NCBI RefSeq assembly: GCF_000300005.1
Contig: NC_018691.1
Location: forward strand, 4,855,001-4,919,000
Source: Alloalcanivorax dieselolei B5
Lineage (GTDB): Bacteria > Pseudomonadota > Gammaproteobacteria > Pseudomonadales > Alcanivoracaceae
Direction: 5' to 3'
Length of the DNA stretch: 64,000 bases
Both the position numbers and the translations under genes were made by a program. Below the pieces are notes generated by a model. That model was not told the DNA's origin. It saw only the letters and a program-made list of their open reading frames with translations, and ran no database searches. Shown here in pieces: positions 1 to 8,999 of the stretch (positions are counted from its first letter, which is position 1; each line of letters begins with the position of its first letter).

Positions 1-1104
1 GGCAAAGCGTTTTCCCGGCACCGCGCCGATGTCCTCACCGTTGAACTGAATGCTGCCGGATGTGGGGTCCAGCAACCGCATGATCATCGACGACGTGGTG
101 GACTTGCCACAGCCGCTCTCGCCCACCAGCCCCAGGCTTTCACCGCAACGCACCTCGAAGGACAGGCCGTCCACGGCCCGATACTCATCGCCCTTGTCCT
201 TGCCGGGGAAAACCTTGACCAGATCCTGTATTCGCAGCAGTGCCTCACCAGGCGGGCGTGCACTCGGTGTACGGCGGCGCGAATCCTCTTCCGGCAACAG
301 ATCCGCCACCTTTGAATCGAGTCTTGGTGTCGCCTGCAACAATCGCCGGGTATAGGGGTGCTGGGGGTCGGCAAACAGTGTGGCGGTATCCGCTTCCTCG
401 ACAACACGCCCTTTTTCCATCACCACAATGCGGTCACAGTAGGCGGCGGAGAGACCGAGGTCATGGGTAATCAACAGTGTCGACATATTACGCTCGGCGG
501 TGAGCTCGCGGATCAGATCCATCACCGCCTTCTGCGTGGTCACATCCAGACCGGTAGTGGGTTCATCAGCGATCAGCAGCTGCGGGCGGCACGCCAAGGC
601 GATGGCGATCACCACCCGCTGACACATACCCCCGGACAGTTCGAACGGATAAGCGTGGTAGCGGCTTTCCGGGTCATTGATGCGCACCGCCTTGAGCACG
701 TCGATGGCTTTTTCCCTGGCATCGGCGCGGGTAGCCAGACTGTGTTCGATCAGCACGTCATCGATTTGACGGCCCACCGAGCGGATCGGATTGAGTGCCG
801 CCCGGGGATTCTGGAAAATCATCGACATCTCACGGCCACGCAGATCCCGCATGGTGCGCTCATCGGCCTTGCCCACATTGATGCCGCCGAACACGATGCT
901 GCCACCGGCGATACGGCCGGCGCGATCAAGGATGCGCATCACCGCGTAGGACGTCACCGACTTGCCCGAACCGGATTCCCCGACAATGCCGACGGTTTCT
1001 CCCTTGGCCACGGTGACCGAAACCTGCCGCACCGCGTCCACCACGCCGCGACGGGTACCGAATTCCACCGTGAGCGCTTTTATATCCAATAACGGTATGC
1101 TCAT
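1..1104 (-). CDS. Tandem ABC transporter ATPase, peptide/nickel type (partial, runs off the left edge)
   Basis: This ATP-hydrolysing subunit of a Dpp/Opp/Gsi-type importer starts with ATG at 1104 and stays open to the window edge (368 codons seen). Two nucleotide-binding domains lie in one frame. The first has Walker A GESGSGKS around residues 42-49, signature LSGGM-C-QR, and Walker B with the D-loop LLIADEPTTGLD. The second begins near residue 300 and has Walker A GESGCGKS around residues 328-335. Such double-domain ATPases (GsiA, YejF) replace separate DppD and DppF subunits. It lies 9 nt after the DppC-like permease gene and is the last gene of the operon seen here. The C-terminal half of the second domain is outside the window, and the substrate (peptide, glutathione, nickel or other) is not decided by the ATPase. 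Confidence 0.93.
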   Translation of the reverse strand, partial: MSIPLLDIKALTVEFGTRRGVVDAVRQVSVTVAKGETVGIVGESGSGKSVTSYAVMRILDRAGRIAGGSIVFGGINVGKADERTMRDLRGREMSMIFQNPRAALNPIRSVGRQIDDVLIEHSLATRADAREKAIDVLKAVRINDPESRYHAYPFELSGGMCQRVVIAIALACRPQLLIADEPTTGLDVTTQKAVMDLIRELTAERNMSTLLITHDLGLSAAYCDRIVVMEKGRVVEEADTATLFADPQHPYTRRLLQATPRLDSKVADLLPEEDSRRRTPSARPPGEALLRIQDLVKVFPGKDKGDEYRAVDGLSFEVRCGESLGLVGESGCGKSTTSSMIMRLLDPTSGSIQFNGEDIGAVPGKRFA

Positions 1105-1113
1105 GTCCTCACC

Positions 1114-1974
1114 TCAAGTGCGCCGCTGCGGGTCGACCAGATCGCGCAGACCATCGCCGAGCAAATTGAACGTGAACACCGCCAGCATCAGTGCCACACC
1201 AGGGAAAAACGCCAGCCACCACTCACCGGAGACAATGAAGTTGGCGCCTTCCGCCACCATGATCCCCCACTCCGGGGTCGGTGGGCGCACGCCCAGACCG
1301 ATGAACGAAAGACCGGCGGCGTTGAGAATGGCCCAGCCCATATTGAGCGAGATTTGCACCATCATCGGCGGCAAGGTGTTGGGAAAGATATGCTGGGCCA
1401 GGATGCGCCAGTCGCCGTTGCCGGACAGACGCGCCGCCTGCACGAACCCGGCATTGCGGCGGATATTCACTTCCGCCCGAGCCATGCGCGCATAGAACGG
1501 CAGGTTGATGATGGCGGTGGCGTAGACGATGTTTTCGATGGTGTTGCCGGCCGCCGCCACCACGCCCATGGCGAGCACGAACAGCGGAAACGCCATGATG
1601 GTATCGAGCAGCCGGCCGGTGATGCGATCCGCCCAACCACCAAAGTAGCCGGCCACCGCCCCCATGGCGGAACCGATGACAAAGGCCATGGCCACCGCGG
1701 CCAGAGAAATCATCAGATCCAGACGGGTCGCCACCACCACCCGGGAAAACACGTCGCGGCCGAGATGGTCGGTACCGAACCAGTGATCCCAGGACGGCGA
1801 CTGCAGAGCGCGGCTGCCATCGGTGGCCATCGGGTCGTAAGGTACCAGCGCGGGTCCGGCCACGGCGGCGATGACAATCAACAGAAACAATAGCGCCGCC
1901 AGTGCGGTCACCGGGTTTTCCGTCATCACATAACGGGCATGGCGAGCGAAATTCTTCACCGAGGAAAGTGACAT
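1114..1974 (-). CDS. ABC transporter permease, DppC-like
   Basis: Inner-membrane permease of a peptide/nickel-type ABC importer, 286 aa, the usual DppC length. An N-terminal membrane segment (about residues 24-46) is followed by the motif FGTDHLGRDVFSR (about residues 86-98), which is diagnostic of the DppC/OppC/NikC subfamily. The BPD_transp_1 domain with its EAA-loop region (ARLSGNGDWRILAQHIFPN) sits in the second half. It begins 4 nt after the DppB-like gene stops and ends 9 nt before the ATPase gene, so co-translation in one operon is expected. It should pair with the DppB-like permease to form the channel. Confidence 0.94.
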   Translation of the reverse strand: MSLSSVKNFARHARYVMTENPVTALAALLFLLIVIAAVAGPALVPYDPMATDGSRALQSPSWDHWFGTDHLGRDVFSRVVVATRLDLMISLAAVAMAFVIGSAMGAVAGYFGGWADRITGRLLDTIMAFPLFVLAMGVVAAAGNTIENIVYATAIINLPFYARMARAEVNIRRNAGFVQAARLSGNGDWRILAQHIFPNTLPPMMVQISLNMGWAILNAAGLSFIGLGVRPPTPEWGIMVAEGANFIVSGEWWLAFFPGVALMLAVFTFNLLGDGLRDLVDPQRRT

Positions 1975-1978
1975 CGGG

Positions 1979-3010
1979 TCAGTCCTCCATACCCAGACGG
2001 GGATCGACCAGGGTATACGTCACGTCGATCAGCAAATTGAGAATCACGAACAGCAGCGCCATGGACAACACGAAGCCCTGCACCGCGGCGTAGTCGGACA
2101 CCACCAGTGCTTCCACCGCATAGGAGCCAATGCCCGGCCAGGCGAACACTTTTTCCACCAGCACATTGGCGCCGAGAGCGAAGGAAAACACCATGCCCAA
2201 AGTGGTGATCACCGGCAGGATGGCGTTGCGCAAGGCATAGGTGTACAGCACTTTATTGCCGGATAGGCCCGCCGCCCGGGCGGTGCGGATGAAGTCGCCT
2301 TCCAGCACCTGCAACATGGCCGCCCGGGTCATGCGGGCAATCGGCGCCAGCGTAAACAGGCCCAGTGTCACCGCTGGCAGGATCAATTGCGCCAGCGCCG
2401 CCCGCGCCGTCTCGAAATCACCGTCAATCAGCGCGTCGATCACATAGAAACCGGTAACGTGGGGGGGTGACAGATAAAGAATGTCGAGCCGCCCCATCGG
2501 CGCCGGTGACCAGCCGAGCAAAAAGTAGAACAGGTAAACCAGCGCCAGCCCGGTAAAGAAAGTGGGCAGCGATACCCCGGCGGTCACCACGAACCGGCAC
2601 AGGTGATCGATCCAGGAATTGGGCCGAGTGGCGGCCAGAATCCCCAGCGGCATCGCCACCGCGATGGAGAACAGCAGCGCGAACCCGGTCAGCTCCAGCG
2701 ACGCCGGCAAACGCGTGGTCAGCTCGGTCAGCACTGGCTGACCGGTGGAAATGGATTGCCCCAGCTCCCCGCGCAACAGATCCCCCACGTAAGCGAAGAA
2801 CTGAACCGGCAGTGACCGGTCCAGCCCCATGCTGACGCGAATCTGTTCGATGGACTCCTCCGACGCCGCCGGTCCGGCGAAATAGACCGCCGGATCCCCG
2901 GGCAACGCCCGGGTCAACAGGAACGACACCACGACAATGCCGATCAACACCGGAATCGCCTGCAGCAGGCGGTAACCCACCAGCCGCAAACGTTTGGGCA
3001 CACGCACCAT
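1979..3010 (-). CDS. ABC transporter permease, DppB-like
   Basis: Inner-membrane permease, 343 aa, the usual DppB length. The start R-LVGYRLLQAIPVLIGIVVVSFLLTRALPGDP is the typical first membrane helix of DppB/OppB/NikB proteins, and GLDRSLPVQ followed by LLRGELGQSI matches the family periplasmic segment. The EAA loop RTARAAGLSGNKVLYTYALRNA lies in the C-terminal half. It starts 3 nt after the binding-protein gene stops and forms the membrane pore with the DppC-like protein. Substrate cannot be inferred from the permease. Confidence 0.94.
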   Translation of the reverse strand: MVRVPKRLRLVGYRLLQAIPVLIGIVVVSFLLTRALPGDPAVYFAGPAASEESIEQIRVSMGLDRSLPVQFFAYVGDLLRGELGQSISTGQPVLTELTTRLPASLELTGFALLFSIAVAMPLGILAATRPNSWIDHLCRFVVTAGVSLPTFFTGLALVYLFYFLLGWSPAPMGRLDILYLSPPHVTGFYVIDALIDGDFETARAALAQLILPAVTLGLFTLAPIARMTRAAMLQVLEGDFIRTARAAGLSGNKVLYTYALRNAILPVITTLGMVFSFALGANVLVEKVFAWPGIGSYAVEALVVSDYAAVQGFVLSMALLFVILNLLIDVTYTLVDPRLGMED

Positions 3011-3013
3011 GAT

Positions 3014-4636
3014 TCAGTCCTGTTTCAGAGTCAGGGGCCGGACATCCAACTGACGGTGGTACCAGTACTCGTAACCGCCTGTATTCTGTTGCATCGCCAC
3101 GTTCAGCGACGGTTGATACAGCGGAATACGCGGCACATCGTCGATGGCGATTTCGATCATGCGGCGAATATTCGGGGCGTACTTGGGATCGTCCTGGGCC
3201 ATGTACAGGGTTTCATCCACCAGCCCGGCAATCTCCTTGTTGTCGTAGTTGGAGGAGTTGAACAGGTTCCCTTTTACGTAGGCCCAATAGAAATAGTAGT
3301 CCGGCGTGTTCAACCAGCCGCCAAAGTTTTCCAGGTGCAGCGGTAGGGATTTCTCCACCAGTGCCACGGTTCGCCAGTTGGCACCCGGCACCTTGTTCAA
3401 GGACACCTTGATGCCGATCTTGCCCAACGCTTCCTGGATCAGCAGCGCGGTGGGTTCAGCCCAGTCCGCCTGGCCCAGATCGAACGACAGCGGCACGGAA
3501 AAACCGTCGGCATGGCCGGACTCCGCCATCAAAGCCTTGGCCTTCTCCATATCCTGGCTGTAGGGAAAGGGCTGCGGCCAGGCGGTGCTTTCCGGTTTGG
3601 TGCTGTCACCGCCCCACATCGGCACGCCACGCCCGTAGGCGGCATTGTTGAAGATCGCTTCGTAGGGCACCGCATAGGCGATGGCCTGGCGTACTTTTTT
3701 ATCCTGGAACGGTTCGAAGTTGAGATTGGTGCAGAGCACATGCAGACAGTTTTCGATCGGCGTGCTGACCACCTTTACCTTACCGGCCGCCTCCAGTTCG
3801 CGGGCGTCCTTGGCCGGGATACTCTGGGAGAAGTGCACGTCCCCCCGTTCGATCAAGGCCCGGCGCGTGGACTGGGACGGAATCTCGCGAATAATCACGC
3901 GTTGGATCTTCGGCACCGGCCCGCAGGCCCAGTCGTCGTTGCGGCTATAGACCAGTTGCTGACCGGAGTCCCAGCGTTCCACCTTGAAGGCGCCGGAACC
4001 GGCCGGATTACGATGCAGGTATTCCGTGGCCCAGGGGTCCTGATCGGTGGCGTGCACCTTGGCCACTTCCGAGTTGATGACGATGGCCACCGGCGTGGTC
4101 AGATCTGGCAGCGTCAATTTGGACGAGTGCGGCAAACGAATACGGAAGGTCTTGTCATCCACCGCTTCGAACTGCTCCGGTTCTTCCAGGGAGCCGGCGG
4201 CCATCTGCGCGGTGGGGAAGCCGCCCAGCGTCACGGCACGATCGAAGGACCATTTCACATCGTGGGCGGTGACCGGCTTGCCATCCCAGAAGCGGGCGTT
4301 GTCACGAATTTTAAAGGTCAGCGTGCGGCCGTCCTCGGAGACTTCCCAGGATTCGGCCAGCTCCGGCTGCAGGTTGTCGTAATCGTAGCTGAGAGACCCG
4401 TCCTCCAATTGCTTGTGGCCAAAGGTCAGCAAACGGTCGTAGCAGTTCACCGCCACCTGGTAACTGGGCCGGTTGGTGCCGCTGCGGTGGATGTCCAGAC
4501 TGTTGATGGTGGTTCCGGTGACCACCACCAGGGTGTCATTCCGGGCCGCCAGCGCCGGCATGCTCTTGAGGAAGGTCAGGGCGCCCACACCCACGGACAA
4601 AGCGGAGACCCCTTTTAAAAAATCGCGACGGTACAT
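3014..4636 (-). CDS. Peptide-type ABC transporter substrate-binding protein with a Tat signal
   Basis: Solute-binding protein of the SBP_bac_5 (DppA/OppA) family, 540 aa, first gene of the operon. The frame is open further upstream, but ATG at 4636 is chosen because it gives MYRRDFLKG, a textbook twin-arginine (RRxFLK) signal followed by a hydrophobic stretch and an ALAA cleavage site near residue 31; AGGGGGC lies just upstream. The mature part has family features such as LAESWEVSEDGRTLTFKIR and DVKWSFDRAV. Tat export of a DppA-type protein implies folding, or cofactor or metal loading, before export, whereas E. coli DppA uses Sec. Ligand unknown; peptides, opines, nickel and other small molecules are all bound by this family. 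Confidence 0.92.
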   Translation of the reverse strand: MYRRDFLKGVSALSVGVGALTFLKSMPALAARNDTLVVVTGTTINSLDIHRSGTNRPSYQVAVNCYDRLLTFGHKQLEDGSLSYDYDNLQPELAESWEVSEDGRTLTFKIRDNARFWDGKPVTAHDVKWSFDRAVTLGGFPTAQMAAGSLEEPEQFEAVDDKTFRIRLPHSSKLTLPDLTTPVAIVINSEVAKVHATDQDPWATEYLHRNPAGSGAFKVERWDSGQQLVYSRNDDWACGPVPKIQRVIIREIPSQSTRRALIERGDVHFSQSIPAKDARELEAAGKVKVVSTPIENCLHVLCTNLNFEPFQDKKVRQAIAYAVPYEAIFNNAAYGRGVPMWGGDSTKPESTAWPQPFPYSQDMEKAKALMAESGHADGFSVPLSFDLGQADWAEPTALLIQEALGKIGIKVSLNKVPGANWRTVALVEKSLPLHLENFGGWLNTPDYYFYWAYVKGNLFNSSNYDNKEIAGLVDETLYMAQDDPKYAPNIRRMIEIAIDDVPRIPLYQPSLNVAMQQNTGGYEYWYHRQLDVRPLTLKQD

Positions 4637-5060
4637 GAACACTGCCCCCTGCGGGTTAACATGAATACCAACTTGTATGCGACTTCCAGTATGCAGATTC
4701 CGGGCCAGATGCCGGCGAGCGCCAGGAGCCCTTTTTTTAAAGGTATTTGGCGATGCCGCGAAGGCCGTGGGGAGGGGTTGCGGAGAGGCCCAAGGCGCCC
4801 CGCTCCACTGCCTTGCATGCAAGGACGGTTTACCGCCCCACTCTGGGGTGCAAGCCGGATTTTCTGGTGGCAATGCACCATTTCGGAGCACCACCGCACC
4901 AGGGCCGTCCACCCGTCAACCGATCCGCTGGGGCCAAAATAGCGGGCTGGCCGGGCGTATTGCCCCCGGGCACCGGCGCCGGGGCAAATTACCCGCGCCG
5001 GCCCAGGAGCGACAATGGAGCCGGTTTGCTTCAGGAATCCGACCCGCAGGGAGACAGGCA
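4637..5060. other. 424-bp divergent intergenic region with palindromes
   Basis: No convincing gene is seen between the ABC importer and the hydrolase-SDR fusion, so the promoters of both divergent units should lie here. It holds a perfect 14-bp palindrome CCTTGCATGCAAGG at 4811-4824, which could be an operator, and a GC-rich imperfect hairpin with arms TTGCCCC (4960-4966) and GGGGCAA (4981-4987) in the probable leader of the fusion gene. No clear sigma70 or sigma54 promoter could be picked out by eye. Confidence 0.5.
4811..4824. promoter_or_regulatory. Perfect 14-bp palindrome, candidate operator
   Basis: CCTTGCATGCAAGG is its own reverse complement. It lies between the divergent starts at 4636 and 5061, about 175 bp and 237 bp away. 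Position and symmetry fit a dimeric regulator site, but no other copy was noticed in the window and no regulator gene is adjacent. Confidence 0.3.
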
Positions 5061-6794
5061 ATGATGATGCAATGGCAACATCGGACCGTGGTACGCGACG
5101 GCGTCAACCTGGCGGTACGCCAGGGGGGCAACCCGGACGGCCCGACCCTGGTCATGGTGCACGGCTACCCGGACAACAGTGAGACCTGGGACAAGCTGGC
5201 CGAGGCCCTGTGGGAGGACCTGCATGTGGTCACTTACGATGTCCGTGGCGCCGGCGCCTCCTCCGCGCCAACGGCGGTGTCCGCCTATCGCCTCGGCGAG
5301 TTGCGCGACGACCTGTTAGCGGTAATCGATGCGGTCAGCCCCGCCAAGCCCGTGCATTTGCTGGCCCACGACTGGGGTTCGATCCAGTCCTGGGAAGCGG
5401 TCACCGAACCGGATGCCGGACGCCGCCTGGCCTCGTTCACCAGCCTGTCGGGGCCCTGCCTGGATCACATGGGCCAGCGTCTGCGGCGCCGTTCTTCCCT
5501 GGCTTCCGGTCTCGGACAATTGGCCAAGAGCTGGTATATCGGCGCTTTTCATCTGCCCGGCCTGGCGCCCATGGCGTGGCGCCTGGGCCTGGATCGCGCC
5601 TGGCCGGACCTGTTGCGGCGCACCGAACAACTACGGGTCGCGCCAAGCCCCACCCAGCGCCGGGACGGTATCAACGGTATCGCCCTCTACCGCGCCAATA
5701 TGCTGCCGTGCCTGCTGCATCCCCGGGAGCGTCACACCCGGGTGCCGGTGCAATTGCTGGTGGCGTTGCGCGACCGCTACGTCGGCCCGGAACTGCTGGA
5801 CGAGGTGCCGCGGTGGGCGGAACGGGTGTGGCGCCGGGAAATGCATACCGGTCATTGGGGGCCACTGCAGGCCCACCCGGACATCACCGCTGGTTACATG
5901 CGTGAGTTCATCGCGCACATCGAAGGGGCGCCGGAGAGCCCGTCCCTGCAACGGGCGCGAGTGCCCGCTGCCCCGCAGCCGGACAGCGGCAAGCTGGTGG
6001 TCATCACCGGAGCCGGTTCCGGTATTGGTGAGGCCACCGCCCTGGCTTTCGGCGCTCGCGGCGCCACCGTGCTATGTACCGACATTGATGGCGGCGCCGC
6101 CGAACGCACCGCTCAACACATTGTCGATGCCGGCGGCCAGGCTCTGGGCCGCCGCGCGGACGTTGCCAACGCGCGATCCATGGAAGCGCTGGCACGTTAC
6201 GTGGAGCGGGAACTGGGCGCTCCGGACGTGGTGGTGAACAATGCCGGCGTCGGGCTGGCCGGACCGCTGCTGGATACCAGCGTGAAGGACTGGAAACAGG
6301 TACTGGACGTCAATCTGTGGGGCGTGATCCACGGCTGCCGGCTGTTCGCCCGGCAAATGATCGACCAGGCCAAGGCCGGCCATATCGTCAATGTTTCCTC
6401 GGCTTCCGCCTACCTGCCCTCAAAGGTCCTGCCCGCTTATGCCACCAGCAAATCCGCGGTACTGATGCTGACCGAGTGCCTGCGCGCGGAACTGGCGGAC
6501 CAGGGTATCGGCGTCTCCGCCATCTGCCCCGGCATCATCGATACGCCGATCACCGGCCGCACCCGTTTTGTTGGCGCCGATGACGAAGAGCAGGCGCGCC
6601 GTCGGGCGTCCGCGGAGCGTTTCTACCGGCGCCGGGGCTTCACCCCTGACCGGGTGGCGGCCGCCATCGTCTCCGCGGTGGAGGAGAACCGGGCGGAAGT
6701 GCCGGTCAGCGCCGAAGCCAGCGGCATGCGCCTGGTGGGCCGTTTCAGCCCGGCGCTGGCGCGGCGGCTGGCACGGCTGGATCTGACCCCTTGA
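5061..6794 (+). CDS. Alpha/beta hydrolase - short-chain dehydrogenase fusion (EphD-like)
   Basis: Two-domain enzyme of 577 aa. Residues 1-290 are an alpha/beta hydrolase of epoxide-hydrolase type: HGYP at 34-37, nucleophile D104 in AHDWGS, candidate acid D238, catalytic H265. Residues 310-577 are a short-chain dehydrogenase: TGAGSGIG at 316-323, NNAG at 393-396, S447, and Y460-x3-K464. The frame is open upstream, but ATG 5061 with GGGAG 7 nt before gives a normal hydrolase N terminus. The order matches mycobacterial EphD. An Asp nucleophile suggests epoxide or haloalkane rather than ester hydrolysis. An inferred role is hydration of an epoxide and oxidation of the product. It stands alone on its strand, ahead of the MerR gene. 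Confidence 0.9.
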   Translation: MMMQWQHRTVVRDGVNLAVRQGGNPDGPTLVMVHGYPDNSETWDKLAEALWEDLHVVTYDVRGAGASSAPTAVSAYRLGELRDDLLAVIDAVSPAKPVHLLAHDWGSIQSWEAVTEPDAGRRLASFTSLSGPCLDHMGQRLRRRSSLASGLGQLAKSWYIGAFHLPGLAPMAWRLGLDRAWPDLLRRTEQLRVAPSPTQRRDGINGIALYRANMLPCLLHPRERHTRVPVQLLVALRDRYVGPELLDEVPRWAERVWRREMHTGHWGPLQAHPDITAGYMREFIAHIEGAPESPSLQRARVPAAPQPDSGKLVVITGAGSGIGEATALAFGARGATVLCTDIDGGAAERTAQHIVDAGGQALGRRADVANARSMEALARYVERELGAPDVVVNNAGVGLAGPLLDTSVKDWKQVLDVNLWGVIHGCRLFARQMIDQAKAGHIVNVSSASAYLPSKVLPAYATSKSAVLMLTECLRAELADQGIGVSAICPGIIDTPITGRTRFVGADDEEQARRRASAERFYRRRGFTPDRVAAAIVSAVEENRAEVPVSAEASGMRLVGRFSPALARRLARLDLTP

Positions 6795-6846
6795 GAAAGG
6801 CCGGGATCCCTGGCACCACCACGGTATAGGGTCTATTATCGCCCCC

Positions 6847-7692
6847 ATGAGTTCATCACGAAAAACCCCCGCCGCGCTGCTGCGCTCCCTGCGTCAGCAA
6901 GCCTTCCGGCCGACGGGGGGCACCAGCGCCGACCTGGAAAAACGCCAGGAATTCACCATCGACGAGTTGGCCCGGGAGGCCGGCTCCACGGTGCGCAACG
7001 TGCGCGCCTATCAGGACCGAGGGCTGCTGCCGCCACCGGAGAAGCGCGGTCGTACCGGCATCTACAGCGATGTCCATCTAGCTCGGCTGAAGATCATCGG
7101 CGCCCTGCTGGAACGGGGTTATACCCTGAACAATATTCGTGATCTGCTCAGCGCCTGGGAAGAGGGCCGCGATCTCAACGATATCCTCGGCCTGGAAGTG
7201 GCGGTGACCTCCTGGCGTAATCCACAGGTGCCCTCCTATGTGGATTATCAGGACCTGATCGACGACTTTGGTGAGGACATCACCCCGGAAGTCATGACCA
7301 AGGCGGTCAGCCTGGGTTACATCGTTCCCGAAGGCATGCGCCTGCGCGTGCCCTATCCGCGCGTCTACAACGCCGGCAAGGAACTGGTGGAGGCCGGAGT
7401 GCCTCTGGATGCGGTGCTCACCCATGTGCGTCTGGTACGCCAGGAAGTGGACAAACTGGCCGAGCGTTTCATCGGCATGATCATTCAGCATCTGGTGGAC
7501 GACAAATACGGTGAGAACAGCCTGCCCCAGGGCGAGGACGTGGCCACCCTGGCGGAATTCATCACCCGCATCCGGCCGCTGGCCGAAGCGGTGGTCAACG
7601 ACGAACTGGGCCGGGTACTGGAAAAAAGCATCAACAAGGTGCTGGTGGACCGGCTGGAAAACGTACTGGCCCATCTGGAGAAGCATCACTGA
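6847..7692 (+). CDS. MerR-family transcriptional regulator
   Basis: DNA-binding regulator, 281 aa. After about 35 unconserved residues comes a MerR winged helix-turn-helix (FTIDELAREAGSTVRNVRAY, then DRGLLPPPEKRGR) and the second helical hairpin LARLKIIGALLERGYTLNNI. The C-terminal 170 residues have no metal-binding cysteines, so an organic ligand is more likely than a metal. It starts 52 nt after the fusion gene and converges with alkB. The alkB promoter has an inverted repeat inside an 18-bp -35/-10 spacer, the layout used by MerR proteins, so control of alkB is a reasonable but untested guess. Confidence 0.9.
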   Translation: MSSSRKTPAALLRSLRQQAFRPTGGTSADLEKRQEFTIDELAREAGSTVRNVRAYQDRGLLPPPEKRGRTGIYSDVHLARLKIIGALLERGYTLNNIRDLLSAWEEGRDLNDILGLEVAVTSWRNPQVPSYVDYQDLIDDFGEDITPEVMTKAVSLGYIVPEGMRLRVPYPRVYNAGKELVEAGVPLDAVLTHVRLVRQEVDKLAERFIGMIIQHLVDDKYGENSLPQGEDVATLAEFITRIRPLAEAVVNDELGRVLEKSINKVLVDRLENVLAHLEKHH

Positions 7693-7701
7693 GTTGCCCC
7701 C

Positions 7702-7717
7702 GATCCCTGAAGGGATC
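7702..7717. terminator. Short hairpin between merR-type gene and alkB
   Basis: Perfect 7-bp inverted repeat GATCCCT-ga-AGGGATC, 9 nt after the MerR-type stop codon and 65 nt beyond the alkB stop on the other strand. It is followed by TTCTAC rather than a long T run, so it may only be a weak or bidirectional terminator between convergent genes. Confidence 0.35.
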
Positions 7718-7781
7718 TTCTACAGCAGCTTCGTCCTTCCCTCCGTGCGCTCTCCCACACTCCAAGGACCGCGATTCGATA

Positions 7782-8966
7782 TCAGTTCACCGGCTCCCGG
7801 CCACCATACCGAGCCAATACCTCGTCCCGGATCCGCGGTTTGATGTTGGCGCGGCTCATATCGCCTTGATAATGGCGCACCACCATCGGGTCGATGATCC
7901 TGAACCACAGCGGAGGTACCCACGCCAGCAGGATCATCGATGCGTATCCGCCCGGTAATTGGGGGGATTCATCGAAATGCCGCAGCGATTGATAGCTGCG
8001 CGTGGGGTAGGCGTGATGATCGGAATGCCGTTGCAACTGGTAGAGGAAAATATTGGTTACCCGGCGGTTCGAATTCCAGGAATGCTCCGGCAGACAGCGT
8101 TCATAACGCCCATTGTCCTTTTTTTGCCGTAACAAGCCGTAGTGCTCGAGATAATTGACCACCTCCAGCAACTGAAAACCGAACAGGCTCTGAATCAGCA
8201 GGAACGGCACCACCGCCCAGCCCAACCACAGCATCAGGACACCCCAAAGCACCGCCGACAGTGCCCAGGCCTGCAGATTGTCGTTCTGCCAGCTCCACAC
8301 CGAAAGTCCCTGCCGCTCCAGTCGCTGTTTCTCCAGCGACCAGGCGGATTTAAGGCTGCCGATCACGGTGCGCGGCAGGAACTCCCAGAACGTCTCGCCG
8401 AACCGGGAAGATGCCGGATCCTCCGGGGTGGACACCCTGACGTGATGCCCACGATTGTGTTCCACATAGAAGTGCCCGTAGAACACCGGGGCGAGACATA
8501 GCTTGGCCATCCATTTCTCGTGGCGGTCGGTCTTGTGCCCCATCTCATGGGCGGTATTGATGGCGATACCCGTGGCGCAGCCCGTGGAGACCGCCAGCCC
8601 CAGATAGCTGTACCAGGGCAGACTCCAGGTGGCGGCCACCCAGGCGGCATAAATAAAGGCGCCATAAAGAAACGGCAGGCACACATACACCGCCCAGCGG
8701 TAATACCGGTCCTGTTCCAACCGCGGCACCAGCGCTTCCGGCGGATTCTCGGTCTCTTCGCCAAGCAGCATGTCCAGCAGCGGGATCACCCCGAATACGA
8801 ACAGGAATCCAAACCACCAGAACACGGCCCAGCCGGTACTGCTGGCCAGCCAGACCGTGAACAGGGGCAACAGCATGGTCAGAGTGCTGAGCAACCAAAG
8901 GTAGCGGCGACTGTCCCGCCATTCTTGTACTTCGCCTGATTGAGTCTGCATGGTTACGGTCTTCAT
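7782..8966 (-). CDS. alkB: Alkane 1-monooxygenase (membrane di-iron AlkB)
   Basis: Integral-membrane hydroxylase that converts medium-chain n-alkanes to 1-alkanols using O2 and electrons from rubredoxin. 394 aa, typical AlkB length. Membrane segments fill residues 20-70 and 90-130. All histidine boxes are present: HEMGHK (140-145), EHNRGHH (169-175), the NYLEHYG signature (271-277) and LQRHSDHHA (311-319). The frame is open 21 codons further upstream, but ATG 8966 follows GAGGA at good spacing and a promoter lies at 9029-9000. No rubredoxin or rubredoxin reductase gene is next to it, so electron transfer must come from elsewhere. Which paralogue (AlkB1 or AlkB2) this is cannot be settled here. 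Confidence 0.97.
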   Translation of the reverse strand: MKTVTMQTQSGEVQEWRDSRRYLWLLSTLTMLLPLFTVWLASSTGWAVFWWFGFLFVFGVIPLLDMLLGEETENPPEALVPRLEQDRYYRWAVYVCLPFLYGAFIYAAWVAATWSLPWYSYLGLAVSTGCATGIAINTAHEMGHKTDRHEKWMAKLCLAPVFYGHFYVEHNRGHHVRVSTPEDPASSRFGETFWEFLPRTVIGSLKSAWSLEKQRLERQGLSVWSWQNDNLQAWALSAVLWGVLMLWLGWAVVPFLLIQSLFGFQLLEVVNYLEHYGLLRQKKDNGRYERCLPEHSWNSNRRVTNIFLYQLQRHSDHHAYPTRSYQSLRHFDESPQLPGGYASMILLAWVPPLWFRIIDPMVVRHYQGDMSRANIKPRIRDEVLARYGGREPVN

Positions 8967-8999
8967 CGTTATTCGTCCTCGCCCACGCCCGGTCAATTC

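Noticed and set aside
4860-4900. Sigma54 promoter in the ABC importer/hydrolase gap
   Set aside because: TGGTGGCAATGCACCA looks suggestive but the GG-GC spacing is wrong for -24/-12.
4677-5060. N-terminal extension of the hydrolase-SDR fusion
   Set aside because: The upstream 128 codons have no homology character, and a proper start with ribosome-binding site exists at 5061.
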